Shown: piece after piece, positions 37,963 through 45,467 of the stretch
Layout of the letters: every line of letters begins with the position of its first letter
How positions within the stretch are numbered: position 1 is the first letter of the stretch
Notes under the pieces: generated by a model
Seen by the model: the letters and a program-made list of their open reading frames with translations, nothing else
What the model was told of the DNA's origin: nothing
Database searches by the model: none
Assembly (NCBI RefSeq): GCF_007474605.1
Contig: NZ_VHKL01000009.1
Span: 302,866-366,865 of the forward strand
Length of the DNA stretch: 64,000 nt
DNA from: Rhodoligotrophos appendicifer
Lineage (GTDB): Bacteria > Pseudomonadota > Alphaproteobacteria > Rhizobiales > Im1
Direction of reading: 5' to 3'
Translations under genes and position numbers: made by a program

Positions 37963-39510
37963 ATGGACGACAAGCCGGCTCACGCGGTCCTGCCTGCCCA
38001 TACGAAGGCAGCACCCCCCTCCACTGTGGTGATCTTTGGCGCGTCGGGTGATCTGACCAAGCGTCTCTTGATGCCGGCCCTCTATAACCTGGCCAATGAT
38101 CAGGCTTTGGATGACAAGTTTCAGATCATCGGCGTCGATCTCGTGAAGAACGACGATGCCGGCTATCAGAAATATCTGACCGACAGCATGAACAGCCTCA
38201 TCGCCGAGGGCGGCGGCGAGTTTGCCGCCACCGAGCTTGAGGAAAAGCCGTGGAACTGGCTCACGCAGCGCGTGCGTTATCTCTCCGGCGATTTCGGCAA
38301 TGTCGGGACCTTCAACGACCTGAAGGACATGATTGACGCTCGCACCGAGGAGACCGGCAGCGGCAACGCCGTGTTCTATCTCGCCGTCGCCCCTCGTTTC
38401 TTTGGTGTGGTGGCCGAGCAGCTCGGCGCCGCGGGCCTCCTCGATGAAACCGATCATGGCTTCCGCCGCATCGTGGTCGAGAAGCCCTTCGGCACGGATC
38501 TGGCCTCCGCCAAGGCCCTCAACGCGCAACTTCTCAAGGTTGCCAGCGAGAAGCAGATCTTCCGTATCGACCATTTTCTGGGCAAGGAGACCGTCCAGAA
38601 CATCATGGTCCTGCGCTTTGCCAATGGCCTGTTCGAGCCCACCTGGAGCCGGGATCACATTGACCATGTGGAGATCACTGCGGCCGAGACCGTGGGCGTT
38701 GAAAAGCGCGGCCGCTTCTACGAGGTGACCGGCGCCCTCCGCGACATGGTCCCGAACCATATGTTCCAGCTCTTGGCCATGATCGCCATGGAGCCGCCGA
38801 ACTCCTTCGACGCCGACGCCATCCGTACCGAAAAGGCGAAGGTGATCGAAGCCATTCGGGATCTCTCGCCCGAGGAGGCGGTGAAGAATGCCGTCCGCGG
38901 CCAGTACACCGCCGGCATGGTCCGGGGGCAGCCCGTGAATGCCTATCGCCACGAGCCTGACGTCGACGCCCACAGCAACACTGAAACCTACGTGGCGATG
39001 AAATTCCTCATCGACAACTGGCGCTGGTCGGGCGTTCCTTTCTTCGTCCGGACGGGCAAGTCCATGGGCACCCGTCGCACCGAGATCGTGGTCCAGTTCA
39101 AGCGCGCGCCCGGTGTCCTCTTCCGCCATACGACCGGCGAAGTCGAGCCGAACATGATGGTATTCCGCATTCAGCCCAACGAGGGCGTCTCGATCCGGTT
39201 TGCAGCGAAGGTTCCTGGCCGCGAGGTGCAGATCTCCGAAGTCAACATGGACTTCCGGTATTCCGACTACTTCAAATCCGAGCCGTCCACCGGATACGAG
39301 ACCCTCATCTATGACGTGCTCACCGGCGACCAGACGCTCTTCCAGCGCGCCGACAACATCGAGGCCGGTTGGAAGGCGGTGCAGCCGATCCTGGATGGCT
39401 GGGCCCGCAACGAGGGGCCGCTCGAGTTCTATGAGGCGGGCAGCAATGGCCCCGAGGGCTCCGATGAGCTCCTGGAGCGCGACGACTGCAAGTGGTTGCC
39501 ACTCGAGTGA
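37963..39510 (+). CDS. zwf: Glucose-6-phosphate 1-dehydrogenase
   Basis: A 515-residue enzyme that starts the oxidative pentose phosphate and Entner-Doudoroff routes. The nucleotide site is VIFGASGDLTKRLLMPALYN (about 24-43), the substrate site FRIDHFLGKETVQN (about 203) with catalytic His, and EKPFGTDLASAK precedes it. Family length is standard. Its stop codon TGA overlaps the ATG of the next gene, so translation is probably coupled. Confidence 0.97.
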   Translation: MDDKPAHAVLPAHTKAAPPSTVVIFGASGDLTKRLLMPALYNLANDQALDDKFQIIGVDLVKNDDAGYQKYLTDSMNSLIAEGGGEFAATELEEKPWNWLTQRVRYLSGDFGNVGTFNDLKDMIDARTEETGSGNAVFYLAVAPRFFGVVAEQLGAAGLLDETDHGFRRIVVEKPFGTDLASAKALNAQLLKVASEKQIFRIDHFLGKETVQNIMVLRFANGLFEPTWSRDHIDHVEITAAETVGVEKRGRFYEVTGALRDMVPNHMFQLLAMIAMEPPNSFDADAIRTEKAKVIEAIRDLSPEEAVKNAVRGQYTAGMVRGQPVNAYRHEPDVDAHSNTETYVAMKFLIDNWRWSGVPFFVRTGKSMGTRRTEIVVQFKRAPGVLFRHTTGEVEPNMMVFRIQPNEGVSIRFAAKVPGREVQISEVNMDFRYSDYFKSEPSTGYETLIYDVLTGDQTLFQRADNIEAGWKAVQPILDGWARNEGPLEFYEAGSNGPEGSDELLERDDCKWLPLE

Positions 39511-40379
39511 TGGCCCCCAACGACGACCAGCCCCCGGCGCCCTCTCGCTTCTCCGGGCGGATCTCCCTCTTCGTCTCTGACGTGGATGGGACGCTCGTGA
39601 CCCCCGACAAGAGCCTGACGCCGGGGGCCATAGCGGCCTCGGCGAAGCTCGCCGCCGCAGGGATCGCTTTCACGGTGGTGTCGAGCCGTCCCCCGCGCGG
39701 CTTCTCGATGCTCGTGGGCCCCTTGAACATCACGCATCCTTTCGGTGCCTTCAATGGCGGCACCATCGTGGCGCCCGACTACACGGTGATCGAGCAGCAG
39801 ACCGTGCCCGCCGACGCCGCCCGTGCTGCCATAGCCGCCATCCGCGACCATGGCGCCGATCCATGGCTGTTCACGGGCACGGAATGGATCATCACCGATC
39901 CCCAGGGTGAGTACGTTCCCCTGGAACGTCGGACCGTTCAGTTCGAGCCCACGATCGTCCCGGACCTCGCACCTTATTATGGCAAGGCCGGAAAGATCGT
40001 CGGCGCCTCGAAGGATGCGGCCACCCTCGCCGCCTGTGAATCCTTGTTGCAGCGGCAGCTCGGCGGCGCCGCCTCGGTCCGTCGTTCGCAGACCTACTAC
40101 CTCGATGTCACCCCGCCCGGCACGGATAAGGGCGTCGCCGTCCGCGCCCTCGCCCGCACCATGAACATCCCCCTGCATGAAGTGGCTGTCATCGGTGACA
40201 TGGCCAATGATCTGCCCATGTTTGCCGTCGCCGGCTACAAGATCGCCATGGGCAACGGCAGTGATGAGGTGAAGGCACAAGCCGATCAGGTGACCTTGTC
40301 CAACACCGAGGACGGCTTTGCCCACGCCGTCGACGAATTTATTCTGCCTCATGCCCCCCGCCCCGGAGACCACCTGTGA
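39510..40379 (+). CDS. HAD-superfamily (Cof-type) phosphatase, copy 1
   Basis: A 289-residue HAD phosphatase of the Cof/IIB subfamily. Motif I is SDVDGTLVTPD (about residue 26), motif II VSSRPPRG, and motifs III/IV are PGTDKGVAVR and IGDMANDLPMF, followed by KIAMGNG. A C2B-type cap lies between. It probably dephosphorylates a sugar phosphate. Placement inside the zwf/pgl/gntK operon, with stop/start overlap on both sides, points to a role in sugar-phosphate balance or in clearing a side-product. Substrate unknown. Confidence 0.9.
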   Translation: MAPNDDQPPAPSRFSGRISLFVSDVDGTLVTPDKSLTPGAIAASAKLAAAGIAFTVVSSRPPRGFSMLVGPLNITHPFGAFNGGTIVAPDYTVIEQQTVPADAARAAIAAIRDHGADPWLFTGTEWIITDPQGEYVPLERRTVQFEPTIVPDLAPYYGKAGKIVGASKDAATLAACESLLQRQLGGAASVRRSQTYYLDVTPPGTDKGVAVRALARTMNIPLHEVAVIGDMANDLPMFAVAGYKIAMGNGSDEVKAQADQVTLSNTEDGFAHAVDEFILPHAPRPGDHL

Positions 40380-41194
40380 AACGATCACGTCCGGCCAAGA
40401 TTTCCCTGCTGCTCGCCGATGTCGACGGCACCCTGGTCACTCACGAGAAGGTGCTGACCGATAGGGCGGTCGCTGCGGTGAACGCCTTGCGCGACGCCGG
40501 CATCCGCTTCGCCGTCACCAGCGGTCGCCCTCCCAAGGGGATGGGTATGCTCATCGAGCCTTTGAAGATCGACACGCCCATTGCCGCCTTCAACGGCGGT
40601 CTCTTCGTGAACCCTGATTTCTCGGTCATCGAAGGTCACACCCTCCCCCGCAACGTCGGCGAGGTTACAGTCGATCTTATGCAATCCCATGACCTCGATG
40701 TCTGGCTCTATAAAGGCAGCGACTGGTTCATCCGCGATCCCAAGGCGCCTCATGTCGAGCGCGAGGAGTGGACCGTGAAGTTCCCGCCGACCATCGTCCG
40801 GAGCTTCGACGGACTTCTTGGCCAGGATGCGAAGATCGTCGGCGTCAGCGATGATCTTGAGAGGGTGAAGGCCTGCGAGGCCGCCTGCCAGCAGCAGCTG
40901 GCCCGCTTGGCCTCCGCCGCCCGCTCGCAGCCCTACTATCTCGACGTCACCCACCCTGCCGCCAACAAGGGGGGCGTCGTCGATTACCTCTCCCGCACTC
41001 TTGGCATTCCCGCCGGCGAGATTGCCACCATCGGTGACATGCCCAACGACATCCTCATGTTCGAAAAGGGCGGCCTGGCCATCGCCATGGGCAATGGGGG
41101 CCCCGAGGTCCAGGACGCTGCGGACGTCGTCACCGACAGCTGTGACGATGAAGGCTTTGCCAATGCCGTCCATAACTTCATTTTGAGAGGCTAG
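40376..41194 (+). CDS. HAD-superfamily (Cof-type) phosphatase, copy 2
   Basis: A 272-residue paralogue of the preceding gene. Motif I is LADVDGTLVTHE, then TSGRPPKGMGMLIEPL, a cap and IGDMPNDILMFEKGGLAIAMGNG. Both share the segments FNGG and QLxxxASxxRSQxYYLDVT, so they arose by tandem duplication. The start is GTG at 40376, overlapping the previous stop (GTGA). It lies 6 bp ahead of pgl. Either the two copies form a heteromer or they split substrates. This cannot be decided from the sequence. Confidence 0.9.
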   Translation: MKRSRPAKISLLLADVDGTLVTHEKVLTDRAVAAVNALRDAGIRFAVTSGRPPKGMGMLIEPLKIDTPIAAFNGGLFVNPDFSVIEGHTLPRNVGEVTVDLMQSHDLDVWLYKGSDWFIRDPKAPHVEREEWTVKFPPTIVRSFDGLLGQDAKIVGVSDDLERVKACEAACQQQLARLASAARSQPYYLDVTHPAANKGGVVDYLSRTLGIPAGEIATIGDMPNDILMFEKGGLAIAMGNGGPEVQDAADVVTDSCDDEGFANAVHNFILRG

Positions 41195-41199
41195 GTCCC

Positions 41200-41916
41200 G
41201 TGCAGCCCATTCTCCACATCGAACAGGATGGCGACGCCCTCGCCAGGGCCGCGGCAGACTGGATCCTGCAGCGCCTGGACGCCTCGACCGGTCCTTTCGC
41301 GCTGAACCTGTCGGGCGGTTCCACACCGAAGAAGCTCTACGCCCTGCTGGCGAGCGACGCCTACCGCAGTCGCATTCCCTGGGATCGCGTCCATCTCTTC
41401 TTCGGCGACGAGCGTTACGTGCCGCATGATCATCCCGACAGCAACTTCCTCATGGCCGATGAGTCGCTGATCGCTCACGTACCCATCCCGGCCGCCAACG
41501 TCCACGCGATCCCGTCTGGGCCGACCCCGGCCGAGGCCGCCGCAGCCTACGAGAAGACGCTGAAGGCCTTCTACGGTGCCGAGACCATCGATCCTAAGCG
41601 CCCGCTCTTTGCCGTCACGCTCTTGGGTCTCGGCCCCGACGGCCACACGGCCTCCCTGTTCCCCGGCATCCCCGCATTGGACGAGCGCAAGGCCTGGGTG
41701 CTTCCCGTCATCGGTGAGAAGCCGCCACCGCAGCGCATCACCTTGACCTTTCCGGTGCTCGACAGCTCCGCTGCGGTCGCCTTCCTCATGGCAGGTGCGG
41801 AGAAGCACCCGATGATCGAACGCCTGCGCAAGGGCGACACCTCGATACCCTCCGGGCGGATCGCCCCCCACGGAGAATTGCACTGGTTCATGGACAAGGC
41901 CGCGGCGGAGGGATGA
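41200..41916 (+). CDS. pgl: 6-phosphogluconolactonase
   Basis: A 238-residue lactonase of the DevB/SOL family that opens 6-phosphogluconolactone. Motifs: NLSGGSTPKKLYALL (about 28), FFGDERYVPHDHPDSN (about 67) and LGLGPDGHTASLFPG (about 148). Start is GTG at 41200. The stop overlaps the gluconokinase start (ATGA). Confidence 0.95.
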   Translation: MQPILHIEQDGDALARAAADWILQRLDASTGPFALNLSGGSTPKKLYALLASDAYRSRIPWDRVHLFFGDERYVPHDHPDSNFLMADESLIAHVPIPAANVHAIPSGPTPAEAAAAYEKTLKAFYGAETIDPKRPLFAVTLLGLGPDGHTASLFPGIPALDERKAWVLPVIGEKPPPQRITLTFPVLDSSAAVAFLMAGAEKHPMIERLRKGDTSIPSGRIAPHGELHWFMDKAAAEG

Positions 41917-42428
41917 TCCTCGTAGCCATGGGTGTCTCCGGTGCCGGCAAGACGACGATCGCGTCGGCCTTGGCCACCCGCCTGGGCTGGACCTTTGCCG
42001 ATGGCGATGCGTTCCACGATGCGGCGAACATTGAGAAGATGCATGCCGGCATCCCTCTCACCGACCTTGACCGCATGCCTTGGCTCAAGCGGATCGCGGA
42101 GTGGATCGACGAGCGCCGTGCCGCCGGCGAGGACGCCATTATCGCATGCTCCGCTTTGAAGCGTCGCTACCGGGACGTCCTGGCCAAGGATCGCCCCGAC
42201 GTCCACATCCTCTATTTGCATGCGAGCCGGGAGCTTATTGCCTCGCGGCTCCACAAGCGCACCGGGCATTTCATGCCGGAGGCCCTGCTGGACAGCCAAT
42301 TCGCCGATCTCGAGGAACCCGCCCGCGACGAGCATCCGATCCGCATTGATGTCGAGCCGCCGGTCGAAGCGATCGTCGACGACATCGTCGGGCGACTGGC
42401 GTCACTTCGTCGTCCGTCTCCCCCCTGA
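41913..42428 (+). CDS. gntK: Gluconokinase
   Basis: A 171-residue P-loop kinase phosphorylating gluconate to 6-phosphogluconate. The P-loop is MGVSGAGKTTIASALA (residues 5-20), with DGDAFHDAANIEKMHAGIPLTDLDRMPWL (about 29) typical of GntK, and the lid SRLHKRTGHFMP. It closes the plus-strand operon and provides an alternative entry of gluconate into the same pool. Confidence 0.95.
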   Translation: MILVAMGVSGAGKTTIASALATRLGWTFADGDAFHDAANIEKMHAGIPLTDLDRMPWLKRIAEWIDERRAAGEDAIIACSALKRRYRDVLAKDRPDVHILYLHASRELIASRLHKRTGHFMPEALLDSQFADLEEPARDEHPIRIDVEPPVEAIVDDIVGRLASLRRPSPP

Positions 42429-42455
42429 CCCTAGGGCCAGGCTCCGGACACAGCC

Positions 42456-43220
42456 TCAGTCGAATGATCTGACGGCAAGCCAGACATCGTCATCCCACAG
42501 CCGAATTCCCCCGGTGATGCCCGCATCATTGCTGGCGATGCGCACATTCTTGGGCAGTTCGTCTTTGATGTGCGTGGCGTTGCCCCCGCCGATATAGAGC
42601 GTGTCGTAGTTGATGAGCGAATCGACGATCTCGATCATCCGCAGCACACGCTTGTTCCATTTCTTCGGCCCGATCTTCTGCTTCGCCGCGTTGCCGAGAT
42701 AATCATTATATGTCTTGTCGCCCCGGATGGGATGATGCGCGAGTTCGAGATGCGGCGTCAGGCGCCCGTCGCTGAAGATGGCTGAACCGACGCCGGTGCC
42801 GAGCGTCAGGACGACTTCGAGCCGCTTGCCCTCGATGATCCCGAGGCCCTGGACTTCCGCGTCGTTCAACACCCGCGCCGGCTTTCCCAGCGCTTCCGCA
42901 ATCGCCTTCTCGAGGGGAAAACCGCGCCAGATGTCGTTTCCGAAATGCGGGGCGGTCACCACCTTTTCGTCGCGGATGACGCCCGGGAACCCGGCAGAGA
43001 TCCGCGCATAGCTGGGAAGCGGCTTCACCAGCTCCGTCAGCGCGGCGATCATCGTATCGGGGGGGCATGGGTTTGGCGTCGGAACACGCACCCTGTCCAC
43101 TGTCATCTTGCCCGTCTTGTCGAGCACGGAAGCCTTCAGCCCCGTGCCACCGATATCGATGGCCAGTGTTAGGATCTGGGAGGATTTTGGTGCCCTCGAT
43201 GGGCGTGTTGTCTTGGCCAA
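42456..43220 (-). CDS. ROK-family sugar kinase (polyphosphate-glucokinase-like)
   Basis: A protein of about 254 residues. The phosphate-binding motif AIDIGGTGLKASVLD (near residue 20), PGVIRDEKV, ARVLNDAEVQGLGIIEGKRLEVVLTLGTGVG and IGGGNATHIK place it in the ROK family, near the short polyphosphate/ATP glucokinases of actinobacteria. The zinc-binding Cys cluster of repressor-type ROK proteins is absent. Glucose is the likely substrate, linking the GH15 enzyme with zwf. The start is uncertain: I took TTG 43220 (GAGGG upstream), and ATG 43253 or 43271 would add 11-17 residues. Confidence 0.85.
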   Translation of the reverse strand: MAKTTRPSRAPKSSQILTLAIDIGGTGLKASVLDKTGKMTVDRVRVPTPNPCPPDTMIAALTELVKPLPSYARISAGFPGVIRDEKVVTAPHFGNDIWRGFPLEKAIAEALGKPARVLNDAEVQGLGIIEGKRLEVVLTLGTGVGSAIFSDGRLTPHLELAHHPIRGDKTYNDYLGNAAKQKIGPKKWNKRVLRMIEIVDSLINYDTLYIGGGNATHIKDELPKNVRIASNDAGITGGIRLWDDDVWLAVRSFD

Positions 43221-43332
43221 TATTATAACCCCTCGATCATGCCCACGGCTCATTGCTCGATCATAAGGCAATCGTTTCTGGAAGCTACCCGACTGACACC
43301 TAAAAAAGACTTGCCAAATGCGAGAATGGATT

Positions 43333-43361
43333 TTGCCGAAAGCCCCGTCCGCCTGTATGAT
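43333..43361 (+). promoter_or_regulatory. Candidate sigma-70-type promoter of the cold-shock gene
   Basis: TTGCCG (43333-43338), 17 bp, then TATGAT (43356-43361). Transcription would start near 43368 and give a leader of about 75 nt containing the palindrome at 43384. Confidence 0.5.
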
Positions 43362-43383
43362 AGGTAGTTCTCAAGAGAGAAAA

Positions 43384-43405
43384 CTCGCTTGACCGGTCAA
43401 GCGAG
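43384..43405. repeat. 22-bp perfect palindrome in the cold-shock gene leader
   Basis: The half-site CTCGCTTGACC is followed at once by its exact reverse complement. It lies downstream of the predicted promoter and 38 bp ahead of ATG 43444. It could be an operator for a dimeric repressor or fold into a hairpin in the RNA. A shorter palindrome, ACAGATCTGT, follows at about 43416. Confidence 0.8.
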
Positions 43406-43443
43406 GCTGCAAATACAGATCTGTTTAGCTTCTGGGATGGTCG

Positions 43444-44091
43444 ATGAGCCGTTATAAAGATTATCGTGAGCCTCGCCGGCGTGGCTTCGATGATGATTTC
43501 AGTCCGAAAAGCCGCCGTGGATCGGACGACATGCCGTCATTTCGCCAAGGGGGTCAGCCCGCGCCTGCGATGAGCAGCAACGCGGTGCCGACAAGCGCGA
43601 CCGTAAAGTGGTTCAACGCTGACAAAGGCTTTGGCTTTGTCGAGGTTGACGGCGGCTCCGAGGCGTTCCTGCACATTCGTCCTCTCGAAGCAGCGGGTCA
43701 TACCAGCCTGCCCGAGGGAGCCCGCCTGCTGGTTCGCGTGGGTCAGGGTCAGAAGGGCCCTCAGGTGACTGAGGTCCTCGAGGTTGACGTGTCGACGGCC
43801 TCCGCGACGGCTCGCCCGCCGCGTGCGCCTCGCCCCAGCTTCGACCGCAACGACCGCGCCGAGTCGAGTGCTCCTCTGTCTGAGGAGCAAGAAGGGATCG
43901 TGAAGTGGTATAACCCTGACAAGGGTTTCGGCTTCATTGCCCTCGACGCCGGTGGCAAGGACGTCTTCGTCCACGCGACGGCATTGGAGCGGTCTGGTCT
44001 CGGCATGGTGTCCGAAGGGCAGCGTGTTGTGGTGCAGGTGGCCCAAGGTCAAAAGGGCATCGAAGCCCGGACGATCCGCGCCGCGGATTGA
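43444..44091 (+). CDS. Two-domain cold-shock protein
   Basis: A 215-residue protein. A basic, disordered lead (1-48, RRRGF and RRGS motifs) is followed by two cold-shock domains: about 50-115 (ATVKWFNADKGFGFVEVDGG) and about 147-213 (EGIVKWYNPDKGFGFIALDAGG, then DVFVHATAL). The RNP1-like KGFGF is kept in both, while the RNP2 of domain 1 (EAFLHIRPLE) departs from the usual VFVH. It would bind single-stranded RNA or DNA as a chaperone. Double-CSD proteins are typical of alphaproteobacteria. The leader has a promoter and a palindrome (see those entries). Confidence 0.93.
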   Translation: MSRYKDYREPRRRGFDDDFSPKSRRGSDDMPSFRQGGQPAPAMSSNAVPTSATVKWFNADKGFGFVEVDGGSEAFLHIRPLEAAGHTSLPEGARLLVRVGQGQKGPQVTEVLEVDVSTASATARPPRAPRPSFDRNDRAESSAPLSEEQEGIVKWYNPDKGFGFIALDAGGKDVFVHATALERSGLGMVSEGQRVVVQVAQGQKGIEARTIRAAD

Positions 44092-44271
44092 CGCTGCGAC
44101 CATCGGCGACGAGCGGTCGCCACATGCGGGAGAACTAAGATTTTCTCGCACGGGAAAGCATTGCGCTGCTGAGGATTGCCGCAGCGGCGCATTTCTTTTT
44201 CGGGGGACCGTCAGGCACGTCCGCTTGACCGCATAAGGGAAGTGTCAGCACTCCCCTTCGGCCTCATTTTC

Positions 44272-44292
44272 GGGAAGTGTCCGACACTTCCC
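44272..44292. repeat. Perfect inverted repeat after the cold-shock gene
   Basis: Arms GGGAAGTGTC and GACACTTCCC flank a single C. A related imperfect copy (GGGAAGTGTCAGCACTCCC) lies at 44237-44255. Together they sit in the 549-bp gap after the cold-shock gene. They may serve as its terminator, though no T tract follows, or belong to a dispersed repeat. Confidence 0.65.
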
Positions 44293-44376
44293 CGCCAGCC
44301 CCATTCATGAATCGGGTTCCAAAGCCACCAGGCGTGACTGCGATCTCCGCATTGGCCTCGCCGGCCGAAACGTAAG

Positions 44377-44435
44377 AAGGGCCGCCCTGACGGACAGCCC
44401 TTCCATTGTCACCCACGTCCCGGCGCAATGCCGGG
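44377..44435 (-). terminator. Two stem-loops downstream of the small minus-strand gene
   Basis: The nearer stem-loop (44419-44435) is CCCGGC/GCCGGG with a five-base loop. The second (44377-44402) has an 11-pair stem starting AAGGGC with tetraloop GTCA on the minus strand, and is followed by CTTACGTTT. This fits the end of the short transcript encoding the 27-codon gene, and could also stop the cold-shock transcript from the other side. Confidence 0.6.
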
Positions 44436-44443
44436 CTAAGGTT

Positions 44444-44527
44444 TTAACGCGTGCGAGTAGAACCCTCGACAGAGGCGAGGACCCAGTTCACCGCTTCCGA
44501 CCACCGCGGATTGAGACAATGAGACAC
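44444..44527 (-). CDS. 27-residue small protein with near-complete 16S-complementary Shine-Dalgarno
   Basis: The minus strand reads GTG at 44527 to TAA at 44444, 27 codons. Its peptide starts MSHCLNPRWSEAV and ends in GSTRTR, with two Trp residues. Immediately upstream (44528-44542) lies AAAGGAGGTGATCCA, complementary to the 16S rRNA 3' tail over all 15 bases, with seven bases from AGGAGG to GTG. This is much stronger than any other ribosome site seen in the window. A candidate promoter lies upstream and stem-loops lie downstream, so a monocistronic RNA of about 150 nt is likely. No function is recognised; it may be a peptide, a leader, or a dual RNA. Confidence 0.75.
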   Translation of the reverse strand: MSHCLNPRWSEAVNWVLASVEGSTRTR

Positions 44528-44563
44528 TGGATCACCTCCTTTCGATAAATTGACGACGAATCA

Positions 44564-44593
44564 AAGATAATGCGTCTCGGCGATAATTGTAAG
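44564..44593 (-). promoter_or_regulatory. Candidate promoter of the 27-codon gene
   Basis: On the minus strand CTTACA (44588-44593) and TATCTT (44564-44569) are 18 bp apart. A start of transcription near 44557 would leave about 30 nt of leader, almost all of it around the ribosome site. Match to consensus is only moderate. Confidence 0.35.
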
Positions 44594-44661
44594 CTGAAGT
44601 TTTTCGCATCGCTGGGGCCGTGCTGGTCACATTTTAATCATTGCTGAGGGAGACGGATGCC

Positions 44662-45408
44662 ATGCCGCCAGTAGCACTTGTGACGGGAGCAAGCCGCGGC
44701 ATCGGAGCGGCGACGGCCCGCGGATTGGCCAGTCGGGGCTATGATCTCGCCCTCACCTATGAGCGCGCCGCAGCCGATGCCGAGACCGTCGCCGCCTCCT
44801 GCGCGGCCCATGGCGTGAAAGCCAGCATATATCAGCTCGATGTTGCCGATGAGAGCCAGGTCGAGCGCCTCTTCGCACAGCTGGATCAGGACTTCGGGAG
44901 CCTCGATGCCCTCGTGAACAACGGCGGGATAACGGGTCCCTCCTGCAGGCTCGAGGAGCTGAAGGGCGACACGCTCGCGCACGTCTTCGCCGTGAATGTC
45001 TTCGGCAGCATGATCTGCGCCCGCGAAGCCATACGACGCATGTCGACCCGCCGCGGCGGCAGGGGTGGCGCCATCGTGAACCTGTCCTCCGCGGCCGCCC
45101 GCTTGGGCAGTCCCAATGAGTTTATCCATTACGCCGCCTCCAAAGGGGCCGTGGACACTTTCACTCTTGGCCTGGCCAGGGAGACGGCAGAGGAAGGCAT
45201 CCGCGTGAATGCCGTCCGGCCCGGCCTCATCGAGACGGAAATCCATGCAAGCTCGGGCCTTCATGACCGGGTGGAGCGTCTGTCACCGATGATCCCCATG
45301 AAGCGGGCCGGCAGTGCGGAGGAGGTTGCCGAAGCCGTCTGTTGGCTTCTGTCCGATGCCGCATCCTATGTCACCGGTGCCATCATCGACGTGGCAGGCG
45401 GCCGCTGA
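44662..45408 (+). CDS. SDR-family NAD(P)-dependent oxidoreductase
   Basis: A 248-residue short-chain dehydrogenase. The nucleotide motif is TGASRGIG (residues 8-15), NNGGITG follows at about 84, the catalytic Ser is in VNLSSAAARLGSPNEFIHYAASKG (YxxxK) and the C-terminus ends DVAGGR. The sequence is closest in style to glucose-1-dehydrogenase/FabG-like enzymes. Substrate unknown. ATG 44662 is chosen because GAGGGAGAC lies upstream. It is 59 bp ahead of the acyl-CoA synthetase gene. Confidence 0.93.
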   Translation: MPPVALVTGASRGIGAATARGLASRGYDLALTYERAAADAETVAASCAAHGVKASIYQLDVADESQVERLFAQLDQDFGSLDALVNNGGITGPSCRLEELKGDTLAHVFAVNVFGSMICAREAIRRMSTRRGGRGGAIVNLSSAAARLGSPNEFIHYAASKGAVDTFTLGLARETAEEGIRVNAVRPGLIETEIHASSGLHDRVERLSPMIPMKRAGSAEEVAEAVCWLLSDAASYVTGAIIDVAGGR

Positions 45409-45467
45409 GAGACGCTCTGTCCCAGGCGGTCGGCATCGGCGTAGACTGATGTGAACAAGGAGCGTCC

